64,000 bases of DNA from Palsa-744 sp963734815 (GTDB taxonomy: Bacteria; Actinomycetota; Thermoleophilia; Solirubrobacterales; Solirubrobacteraceae): contig CAVTIH010000001.1 in NCBI GenBank assembly GCA_963734815.1, positions 744,001 to 808,000 of the forward strand. The letters are read 5' to 3'. Positions 52,491 to 60,400 of the stretch are shown in pieces. A program made the position numbers and the translations under genes. The number at the start of each line of letters is the position of its first letter. Position 1 is the stretch's first letter. Below the pieces are notes generated by a model. It was given only the letters and a program-made list of their open reading frames with translations, made no database searches and had not been told where the DNA came from.

Positions 52491-53459
52491 CTACGAGGCT
52501 TTGCCCGCCGCGACGGCGTCGCGGATCGGCTTGGGGAGCATGAAGCGGACATCCTCGCGCACCACGCGGAATTCGGAGATGTCCTTGTCGCGCACCCCCC
52601 GGGCGCGGAACAGGTCGAGCAGGTCCTGCACGAGCTCGTCGGGAGCGCTGGCGCCCGAGGAGACCCCCACCACGCGCCGGCCTCGCAGCCACTCCTCGCA
52701 CACCTCGCCACTGTTGTCGATCAGGTGGGCGTCGGTGCCGCAGTCGCGCGCCACCTCCACGAGGCGCACCGAGTTGGAGGAGTTGCGCGAGCCGATCACC
52801 AACACCAGGTCGCACTCGCCCGCCATCTGCTTGACGGCGGCCTGGCGGTTGGTGGTCGCGTAGCAGATGTCATCGGTGCGGGGCCCGGCGATGCTGGGGA
52901 AGCGCTCGCGTAGGCGCGCCACGATCGTCGCGGTCTCGTCGATCGAGAGCGTGGTTTGGGTGATGTAGGCGACCCGCTCGGGGTCCTTCACCTCGAGCTC
53001 GTCAACGTCGTGCTCGTTCTCCACCAGCACGATCCGCTCGGGAGCCTCGCCCATCGTGCCTTCGACCTCCTCGTGGTCGGCGTGGCCGACCAGCACGATC
53101 GTGTAGCCCTGTTCGGCGAAGCGTCGCGCCTCGACGTGCACCTTCGTCACCAGCGGGCAGGTGGCATCGATCGTCTGCAGGTGCCGAGCCAGCGCGTTGG
53201 CGCGCACGCTGGGCGCCACGCCGTGTGCGGAGAACACCGTGACGGCTCCTTCCGGCACCTCGGTCTCCTCCTCGACGAAGATCGCCCCCCGCGCGCGCAG
53301 CTGGGACACGACGTGCTTGTTGTGCACGATCTCCTTGCGCACATACACCGGGGGCCCGTGCAGCTCCAGCGCGCGTTCGACGGTCTGCACGGCGCGATCC
53401 ACGCCCGCGCAGTAGCCGCGCGGCGCCGCCAGCAGAATCTTCTCCACGGTATTTGCCAC
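52491..53459 (-). CDS. ispH: 4-hydroxy-3-methylbut-2-enyl diphosphate reductase
   Basis: A 322-residue IspH (LytB), the last enzyme of the MEP isoprenoid pathway, which makes IPP and DMAPP. The three 4Fe-4S cysteines are in APRGYCAGVDRA (Cys17), DATCPLVTK and DDICYATTNRQ. FSAHGVAP, VGHADHEEVEGTMGEA and IGSRNSSNSVRL line the substrate pocket. A GTG at 53459 is chosen: TACAAT on the minus strand ends seven bases before it, which makes this codon the predicted 5' end; a GTG at 53447 is in frame. It diverges from the WS/DGAT gene with only 42 bases between starts. Confidence 0.94.
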   Translation of the reverse strand: MANTVEKILLAAPRGYCAGVDRAVQTVERALELHGPPVYVRKEIVHNKHVVSQLRARGAIFVEEETEVPEGAVTVFSAHGVAPSVRANALARHLQTIDATCPLVTKVHVEARRFAEQGYTIVLVGHADHEEVEGTMGEAPERIVLVENEHDVDELEVKDPERVAYITQTTLSIDETATIVARLRERFPSIAGPRTDDICYATTNRQAAVKQMAGECDLVLVIGSRNSSNSVRLVEVARDCGTDAHLIDNSGEVCEEWLRGRRVVGVSSGASAPDELVQDLLDLFRARGVRDKDISEFRVVREDVRFMLPKPIRDAVAAGKAS

Positions 53460-53466
53460 CAGACTT

Positions 53467-53493
53467 ATTGTAAGGGCGCGTGCGAAGTACCCT
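53467..53493. promoter_or_regulatory. Back-to-back -10 boxes of ispH and WS/DGAT
   Basis: On the minus strand TACAAT (53472-53467) sits seven bases before the ispH GTG. On the plus strand TACCCT (53488-53493) sits eight bases before the WS/DGAT ATG. The whole divergent promoter region is 42 bases, so the two polymerases would compete for it. Confidence 0.55.
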
Positions 53494-53501
53494 AAGCAGT
53501 C

Positions 53502-54926
53502 ATGCCCCAGCGTCATCTCGACAGGCTCACGGCGGTGGACGCCTCCTTCCTGCACCAGGAGGGGCCGAGCTCGCACATGCACGTGGGCGGGCTCACGCTG
53601 CTGGAGGGCCCGCCGCCGCCGCTGGAGGAGTTTCTCGAACAGATCCGCAAGCGCCTGCACCTGGTGCCGCGCTACCGCCACAAGCTGGCTCATACGCATA
53701 CGGCGCTCGACTCCGGGCGACCCGTGTGGGTGGACGACCCGAGCTTCAACCTCGAGTACCACGTGCGCCACACGGCGCTGCCGGCGCCGGGGGATTGGGA
53801 GCAGCTGTGCGGCCTCACCGCGCGCATCTTCTCCCAGCAGCTCGACCGCTCCAAGCCGCTGTGGGAGATGTGGCTGATCGAGGGCTTGAAGGACGATCGT
53901 TGCGCGCTGATCTCCAAGACCCACCACTCGCTGATCGACGGGATCGCCGGGATCGACCTGGCGACCGTGCTGTTCGACCTCTCGCCCGAGCCGCCGCCGG
54001 TGCGCCACTCCGGCAAAGCGTGGCGGCCCCACCGCGAGCCGGGCGCCATGGAGCTGTTGGCGGCGGGTGCGAAGGGGGCGCTGCGCGCGGGGGTGGAGCT
54101 GGCGGCGGGCGCGGCCGATGCGCTGGCGCACCCCGACCGTGCACTCGCCGCGGCGCGCGAGGCGGTGGAGGGCGTGGGGGAGATCGTGTGGGCTGTGCTC
54201 AACCCCGCGCCGGCGACGCCGCTGAACGTGGACATCGGGCCCCACCGACGCTTCGCCGGGGTGGGATGTTCCCTGGAGGACTTCAAGGTTGTCAAGAACG
54301 CGTTTGGGTGCACCGTCAACGACGTCGTGCTGGCGGTGGTGGCGGGCGCGTTGCGCGAGTTCCTGGTCGCCCGCGGGGTGCGCACCGAGGGCATGGAGAT
54401 GCGGGCGCTGGTGCCGGTGTCGGTGCGTGCCGAAGACGAGCACCAGCAGCTGGGCAACCGCATCGTGGCGATGCGCGGGCCGCTGCCGGTCTACATCCCC
54501 GACCCGGTGCAGCGGCTGCTGTTCGTCAAACGCGAGATGGACGGTTTGAAGGAGTCAAAGCAGGCGCTCGGCGCGGAGGTGATCGCGGGCGTGCAGAACT
54601 TCGCGCCGCCCACGATCCTCGCGCAGGCCTCGCGCCTGAACTTCTCCACGCGCCTGTTCAACCTGATCGTGACCAACGTCCCCGGCCCGCAGTTCCCGCT
54701 GTACGTGCTGGGCCGCAAGATGCTGGAGGCCTACCCGGTGGCGTTCCTGCCCCAGCACCACGCGCTGGCGATCGCGATCATGTCCTACAACGGCCAGATG
54801 AACTTCGGCCTGCTGGGCGATCTCGACGCGATGGATGACCTCGACCAGTTCGGGGAGAGCATCGCCGCGGAGCTCGCCACTTTGGTGGCGCTCGCGCGCA
54901 AGGTCACCGCGCTGCAGGCGGTGTGA
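53502..54926 (+). CDS. WS/DGAT wax ester synthase/diacylglycerol acyltransferase
   Basis: A 474-residue acyltransferase of the WS/DGAT family. The catalytic HHxxxDG motif is intact at residues 141-147 (HHSLIDG). The start MPQRHLDRLTAVDASFLHQE, and the later VTNVPGPQFPLYVLG, are typical. It joins acyl-CoA to a fatty alcohol or diacylglycerol, making storage wax esters or triacylglycerol at the membrane. Together with the acyl-CoA dehydrogenase and the Mce operon it shows the organism handles fatty acids and neutral lipid. The gene lies within 42 bases of ispH in divergent orientation. Confidence 0.92.
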   Translation: MPQRHLDRLTAVDASFLHQEGPSSHMHVGGLTLLEGPPPPLEEFLEQIRKRLHLVPRYRHKLAHTHTALDSGRPVWVDDPSFNLEYHVRHTALPAPGDWEQLCGLTARIFSQQLDRSKPLWEMWLIEGLKDDRCALISKTHHSLIDGIAGIDLATVLFDLSPEPPPVRHSGKAWRPHREPGAMELLAAGAKGALRAGVELAAGAADALAHPDRALAAAREAVEGVGEIVWAVLNPAPATPLNVDIGPHRRFAGVGCSLEDFKVVKNAFGCTVNDVVLAVVAGALREFLVARGVRTEGMEMRALVPVSVRAEDEHQQLGNRIVAMRGPLPVYIPDPVQRLLFVKREMDGLKESKQALGAEVIAGVQNFAPPTILAQASRLNFSTRLFNLIVTNVPGPQFPLYVLGRKMLEAYPVAFLPQHHALAIAIMSYNGQMNFGLLGDLDAMDDLDQFGESIAAELATLVALARKVTALQAV

Positions 54927-54948
54927 GTGCGGGCTCCACAGTAGGGAC

Positions 54949-54977
54949 TTGACATCACGTTACCGATGTGGTTATAT
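54949..54977 (+). promoter_or_regulatory. Strong housekeeping-type promoter
   Basis: TTGACA (54949-54954), a 17-base spacer, and TTATAT (54972-54977). This is the best match to the sigma-70 consensus in the window. The start site would be near 54984, giving a leader of about 325 bases before the next recognised gene. Confidence 0.7.
54952..54969. promoter_or_regulatory. Inverted repeat within the promoter spacer
   Basis: ACATC (54952-54956) and GATGT (54965-54969) are an inverted repeat lying between the -35 and -10 boxes. It is a candidate operator, perhaps for the TetR-type protein encoded downstream. Confidence 0.4.
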
Positions 54978-55188
54978 ATGTGCCGTCAGGGCTCCGCAGA
55001 GGGTGGAGTCGGGCATACATAGAGTCTGGTCGGGTTCCACTCTGGTGTTGGCTTCAAAGCGCTTGCGGGGTGGTTTTGTTGTCGGGGAGAGGGACTGGGG
55101 TCGGATCGTAATGAGGGAGATTGTCAGCGTGGTTTCGAGAGGGAATAACGTGGTGGATATGCGTGGGGCTCCGCATGGGGCTGTAGCT

Positions 55189-55214
55189 AGATGCATCAGC
55201 GGCCTGATGCATCT
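55189..55214 (+). terminator. Perfect 11-bp hairpin in the leader
   Basis: AGATGCATCAG (55189-55199), loop CGGC, CTGATGCATCT (55204-55214). It is followed by a pyrimidine tract rather than a pure U run, so it could be an attenuator or a stability element. Confidence 0.5.
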
Positions 55215-55233
55215 CTCTCTCTCTCTCTCTCTC
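55212..55233 (+). repeat. TC dinucleotide microsatellite
   Basis: Eleven copies of TC, starting in the right arm of the hairpin. Such tracts are rare in GC-rich genomes and are prone to slippage. Confidence 0.85.
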
Positions 55234-55308
55234 TTCAGCTTCTCGGCTAGCCGCTAGAAGCTTCCGCCGGCCGGTCCCCGCGAGTCTGCGCGCGGGGGAG
55301 GTGGCGTG

Positions 55309-56370
55309 ATGCCCGCGGGCCCGCTGTTGCGTCGGGGCGCTCGCGGGGGTGAGCGATCGGGGGTCGGCCAGCACTCGCGGATCTCCGAAATCCAACGCTC
55401 GCGGCTGCTGGCGGCGGCGATCGCGACGGTTGACGAACTCGGCTACGCGGATACCACGGTCTCGGATGTGACCAACCGCGCACGCGTGTCGCGTCGCACC
55501 TTCTACGAGCTTTTCTGCAACCGCGAGGAGTGCTTGATCGCGGTGCTGGAGGACGTCGTGGCGATGATCGTCGCCGAGGTTTCACAGGCGGGCATGGGGA
55601 GTGTTTCACAGGCAGACTTGGAAAGAGTTTCACAGGCCGGTTTGGAGAATCTCTCCTGGCGTGAGCGGGTCCGTGGGGGACTGTGGGCGATCCTCTCGTT
55701 CCTGGATCGCGAGCCGGCCCTGGCGCGTGTGTGCGTGGTGCAGGCGCTGCGCGGCGGCCCGCAGGTGTTGGAGCGCCGCGATCAGATCCTCGCGGGCCTG
55801 GCGGCGGCCGTAGACGAAGGCCGCCTGGAGGGCGCGCGCGGCGAGCGGTGCACGCCATTGACGGCGGAGGGTGTGGTCGGCGCGGCGTTCGCGATCGTCT
55901 ACGCGCGGCTGCTGCGGCGCGAGCAGGGTCCGCTCACCGGTCTGTTCGGCGAGTTGATGGGGATGATCGTGCTGCCCTACCTGGGCGCGGCTGCCGCACG
56001 TCGGGAGCAGGCGCGGCCGGCTCCGGCACAGCACCTACGTGCTTGCGCCGAGCCGTCTGTGAGCGCGCGGGTGGCGGATGACCCGCTGCGGGGTGTCTCG
56101 ATGCGCCTGACCTACCGGACCGCGCGGGTGCTCGAGGGCGTCGCCGAGCTTCCCGGTGCCAGTAACCGTGAAATCGCGGAGCGCGCGGGCATCCAGGATC
56201 CGGGACAGGTCTCCAAGCTGCTCGCGCGTCTGCGGCGCCTCGGGTTGCTCGCCAACGGCTGCGAAGGGCACGCCAAAGGCGAGCCGAACGCGTGGACGCT
56301 CACGCTCGAGGGCGAGCGCGTCATCCGGGGCATTCGGATGCACACCGCCGGCGATCGGCAGGCCGCGTGA
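55309..56370 (+). CDS. TetR-type regulator fused to a C-terminal winged helix
   Basis: A 353-residue regulator. The TetR helix-turn-helix is at about residues 25-75 (RSRLLAAAIATVDELGYADT, TVSDVTNRARVSRRTFYEL). After the ligand domain comes a second DNA-binding-like domain (about 265-345): MRLTYRTARVLEGVAELPGA, SNREIAERAGIQDPGQVSKL, LARLRRLGLLANG, as in MarR/ROK-type winged helices. Thus two DNA-binding modules lie in one chain. Three 8-residue repeats starting VSQA (about 91-114) lie between the first domain and the ligand domain. GGGGGAGGTG precedes GTG 55306 and ATG 55309; the ATG is preferred. A strong promoter lies 330 bases upstream. Confidence 0.83.
   Translation: MPAGPLLRRGARGGERSGVGQHSRISEIQRSRLLAAAIATVDELGYADTTVSDVTNRARVSRRTFYELFCNREECLIAVLEDVVAMIVAEVSQAGMGSVSQADLERVSQAGLENLSWRERVRGGLWAILSFLDREPALARVCVVQALRGGPQVLERRDQILAGLAAAVDEGRLEGARGERCTPLTAEGVVGAAFAIVYARLLRREQGPLTGLFGELMGMIVLPYLGAAAARREQARPAPAQHLRACAEPSVSARVADDPLRGVSMRLTYRTARVLEGVAELPGASNREIAERAGIQDPGQVSKLLARLRRLGLLANGCEGHAKGEPNAWTLTLEGERVIRGIRMHTAGDRQAA
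55579..55650 (+). repeat. Three 24-bp repeats within the TetR-winged-helix gene
   Basis: Units start at 55579, 55603 and 55627, each opening GTTTCACAGGC, and encode VSQAGMGS, VSQADLER and VSQAGLEN. The length keeps the reading frame and an 8-residue period. Confidence 0.8.
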
Positions 56371-56470
56371 TGCGCCGTTCGCGTTCTCCGATCTTCAGAT
56401 CTGCAACTCAACTCGCGTGCGTAGCGCTGAGCGCCGGCACGCTCGACTCCCCTAGGAGGAGAGACAACCA

Positions 56471-57373
56471 ATGAGGTTCTCGGCAATACGCAACCGGATG
56501 ACGTATGCAAACGTCGTCGCCACGCTCGCGCTGGTGTTCGCGATGACCGGCGGCGCCTACGCGGCCGGCCGGTACCTGATCACATCCACCAAACAGATCA
56601 ACCCGAAGGTACTCAAACAACTCCACGGGCAGGCCGGCGCGGCCGGCAAGGAAGGCGCCGCGGGCGCGCCTGGCAAAGAAGGCACCACCGGCAAGGAAGG
56701 CGCCGCGGGGAAAGAAGGCACGGCGGGAAGCGACGGCGCCAGCGGCACCAGCGCGACGACCGAATCGTTCACCGGCAAAGCGCACGGGTGCGAAGAAGGC
56801 GGCGTGATCGTCAAGTCCGCGAGCCCCGAAGCGGTGGTGTGCGACGGGAAGGCGGGGAAGAACGGGACCACCGGATTCACCGAAACACTGCCGCCCGGCA
56901 AGACCGAGACGGGAGCCTGGGCGTTTGGGCCCTACAACGAAAGCGCACTACCCGGGGGTAGCGCGGCAAACATCGACGTTCCAATCTCATTCGCGATACC
57001 GCTTGCGTCGAGTCTGACGATAAGGCAAGGAGGGTGCACTGCGGTCGGGGGAGTGATGCCGGAAGAATGCCGTGTGCATTACATCAACGCGCAAGACAAA
57101 GAAGTCGCCCGTGGCGAAGAATTTGAACTTCTAGAACTAGCCCCGACACAGTGCCCAGGCAGCGCCGCCGAACCGCAAGCCACTCGAGGAAATTTGTGCG
57201 TCTACGCACGAGCCGAAGGATTCATCAAGGGCACCGGAAGCAACGACATCTTCAGCTTCGCCAACAGCGTGGGAGCCAGCACCGCCGGCGCGATCCTGGT
57301 GGTACACGTCAAAGGAGAAGGCGCCGGAGTAGAGCCCGAAGGATATGGGAGCTGGGCGGTGACCGCCGAATAG
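56471..57373 (+). CDS. Secreted collagen-like protein
   Basis: A 300-residue exported protein with GGAGGAGAG upstream. The N terminus is a signal or anchor segment (MTYANVVATLALVFAMTGGA) followed by YLITSTKQINPKVLKQLHG, a start often seen in Thermoleophilia proteins with Gly-X-Y repeats. Thirteen Gly-X-Y triplets (about residues 53-91, many GKE or GAA) could form a short triple helix. A C-terminal beta domain with six cysteines (for example GGCTAVGG, EECRVHYI, QCPGSA, NLCVYA) follows. Probable role: surface or matrix protein. GAA is strongly preferred. A hairpin ends the gene. Confidence 0.82.
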   Translation: MRFSAIRNRMTYANVVATLALVFAMTGGAYAAGRYLITSTKQINPKVLKQLHGQAGAAGKEGAAGAPGKEGTTGKEGAAGKEGTAGSDGASGTSATTESFTGKAHGCEEGGVIVKSASPEAVVCDGKAGKNGTTGFTETLPPGKTETGAWAFGPYNESALPGGSAANIDVPISFAIPLASSLTIRQGGCTAVGGVMPEECRVHYINAQDKEVARGEEFELLELAPTQCPGSAAEPQATRGNLCVYARAEGFIKGTGSNDIFSFANSVGASTAGAILVVHVKGEGAGVEPEGYGSWAVTAE

Positions 57374-57399
57374 CGAGTCTCCGCAACGCAACGGCAGAG

Positions 57400-57433
57400 T
57401 CCCGAGGGCTGGCGACGTCGCCGGCCCTCGGGA
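57400..57433 (+). terminator. Hairpin after the collagen-like gene
   Basis: TCCCGAGGGC (57400-57409) and GCCCTCGGGA (57424-57433) form a perfect 10-bp stem, with a GGCGAC/GTCGCC palindrome inside the loop. Like the hairpin before the Mce operon, it follows an exported-protein gene and has no U tract. Confidence 0.6.
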
Positions 57434-57490
57434 AATGTCTCGACGCAGTGGAATCGATCTGGGCACCATCTATGAAGGAGAGGGTGACAA

Positions 57491-60400
57491 GTGAAGTGCG
57501 GTGAAATAACAGCGATGCAAGCAAGGCGAATCGGCAGGACCCCGTCACCGACTGCCGCTTGGCGAGCAACCGTCGCGCGGCTCTGCTGCGCCTTCGCGGC
57601 TGTCGCGTTCGCGTCGTTGCTGGCGGCCGCGTCGTCGTCGGCCGCGATCTTCTCCGAAACGCTGTGCTCGGAAGGTACCTCCGCCGGTCAGTGCCGCTCG
57701 CCACGAGGGGTGGCCGTCGATCAGTCCGGTGGCCCGGGTGGCACGAGCGGCACCGTCTACGTGGTAGATAGGAACAACCGCCGCGTCGATGTCTTCAATA
57801 CGTCCGGACGTTTCCTGATGGCCTTCGGCACCGGCGTTGTCAACGGCGCTCCCGAACTGCAGACATGCACCGCCGTCTGCGGTCAGGGGCCGGAACTGGG
57901 TGGCTTCCAGGCCCAGGCCGTCGCTGTGGACCAGACGACGCACGAAATCTACGTCTCGGAAGACAGTGAAAACAAAAGGTACGTTCAAAAGTTTGCGTTC
58001 AACGCTCTCTCCGAAAAATTCGAAACCCTTGCGACGTTCGGCGGCCCCGGCTCGGGTCCCGGCCAGTTCAACGGGAACCTGCCCATCGCCGTCGAAGCCT
58101 CCGGTGACGTCTGGGTTGGCGACATCGACCGCATCCAGCGCTTCAGCGGCAGCGGAGCGCTGCTCGCGGAAGCAAGCCTCCCCGCCCGTGGGATCGTCCA
58201 AGCGCTCGCGGTGAGCCCGGCCGGGGCCCTCTTCGCCATCACCAGCCTCAATGGCCTACAGCAGCTAGCGCCCCCGGCCAGCGGCACCTACACGCTCACC
58301 TTCGGTAGACACACAACCGGGCCACTCGTCGGCGGCGCCGCCGCCAAGGCCGGCGAAATCGAAGCGGCGCTCACGGCCGCCTATGGTTCCCCCTTCCCGC
58401 TCTTCACGGTCGAAGGGCCGGAAGGCGGTCCGTTCACGCTCGAGCTGACGGGCCAGATCAACGACGAACTCACGCTGGAAGCGTCGGCCGGTTCGGTGAT
58501 GGTCACCCAAGAAGGCGGCGCAGCTCGCCAGATCGACAAGCTCAGCCCATCCGGAACGTTGCTGGAAGCGCTCGATGTGAACGGCCATCCCCAGGCCCTC
58601 GGAATCGACCCCGCCACCGGCGATCTGCTTGCGGGGGGATGTGTGGGAGACGGTGCGGGGTGCGCCACGCCCTACACCGTTTCGAGCTACGCTCCCTCGG
58701 GCGATCAGCTCGCGGCATTCGGTGCGCACGAAGTGATCGGGCGGCCCTCGGGCGACGCGATCGCCTTTAGTGATATCGCCCAACGGCTGTACCTCGCCAG
58801 CTCTGTGGCGGAAGGGAGCAGCGCGGTGCAGGTCGGCGCGCTGCCGCCACTGGGACCGTTGCTGGAACATGGCTCCGCGGCGGCGAGCGCGGTTGCAAAG
58901 ACGGCCGCCACGCTGAAAGCGGCGATCGATCCCGAGGGCAAGGAAGCCAGGTATCGCTTTCAGTACGTCACGGAGGCGCAGTTCGAAAAGAACGAAAAAG
59001 AAGGCCACGAAGGCTTCGCCGGCGCGGCAGCGACACCGCTCTCATCTCCGATCGGGAGCGACTTCGCGGCTCATGAGGTGTCGGCGGCGCTGACCGGGCT
59101 CGCGTACGCCACCAGCTACCGCTTTCGCGTCGTCGCCTACAACTCCGACAACGAACAGGGCGTGGCTGGTGAAGCCGCGTCGTTTGAAACGCTGCCGCCG
59201 GCCTCGGTGCAAGCGTCGGTGAGCGACGTGACCGCCAGCTCGGCGACGTTCACCGCCGCGATCAACCCGCTCGGCGAAGCGGTCGGCTACCGCTTCCAGT
59301 ACATCGCGCGCGAAGCGATGCGACGCAACGAAGAAGCGGGCGAACCGCCGTTCGCCGGGGCCGCGCAGGCGCCGGCCGGGGAAGTGGCGCTCGGCTCCGG
59401 TGAAGAACCGGTCTCGGTCAGCGCGCACGTGCAGGGTCTTGCCGTACACGCCGAATACCGGGTCCGCGTGGTGGTCGTCGATGCGGTGGCGCCGCAAGGG
59501 TTCGGCAGCGCGCCGCTGACGTTCACGACACAGGTGCAGGCGACCGCCGTGACGCTGCCCGACGGCCGCCAGTGGGAATTGGTGTCGCCACCAGACAAGA
59601 ACGGGGCGCTGCTCTCTGGCATAGAAGGGGAAGGCGTGGTGCAGGCGGCGGCGACGGGCGGGGCGATCACCTACCTGGCGTCCGAGCCGACCGAAGGCGA
59701 ACCGCAGGGGAACGGCGGGTCCACACAGGTGCTGTCGGCGCGCGGCGCCGGGGGCTGGTCCTCGCGCGACTTGAACCCGTCGCATCCCCGGACCGTGGGA
59801 GCGCCGCTCGACGGGGGAACCGAATACCGGTTCTTCTCCTCAGATCTGTCGCTCGGGGTGCTGCAGCCGTTTGGCGCCTTCGAACCGCTGCTTTCGGCGG
59901 AAGCGAGCGAACAGACCCCGTATCTGCGCAGCGGCTTCGGCGGCTCGGGGTTCTGCTCGGATGCGTGCTACCATCCGCTGCTGACGAGCGGGGACGTCAC
60001 CTCGCAACGCCCGTTCGGCGGAAAATGTCCTCTCAATGAAATCGAGTGCGGGGCGCATTTCGAAGGCGCCACGCCGGATCTTGCACACGTGGTGCTCAGC
60101 TCCGGCGTCGGTCTCACATCGACCCCGGGCGATGACGGCGGGTTGTACGAGTATTCCGAAGGGCAGCTCACGCCCGTGAGTGTGTCGCCCGGCGGCGTTG
60201 CGCCTGAGCCGGGCGAACTCGGGCTTCAGGGTCAGGTCGCCAGGGGCGCGGTGTCGGCGAACGGCTCGCGCGTAGTGTGGTCGGCGAACGGGCACCTGTA
60301 CCTGCGCGATCTCACGAAGGGCGAAACGCTCGAGCTCGATGCGGTGCAGGGAGGCGCCGGCGGCGGGCAGCCGGAAGCGCTCTTCCAGGCGGGCTCCGAA

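Larger units (their letters stand above)
54984..55308 (+). other. Long leader before the TetR-winged-helix gene
   Basis: About 325 bases of lower GC than the neighbourhood. It contains a perfect 11-bp hairpin (55189-55214) and an 11-unit TC microsatellite directly after it. A possible 48-codon reading frame from ATG 55111 to TAG 55257 runs through both, beginning MREIVSVVSRGNNVVDMRGA, but has no clear ribosome-binding site. It may be a regulatory leader, a small RNA or a small gene; the sequence alone does not decide. Confidence 0.4.
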
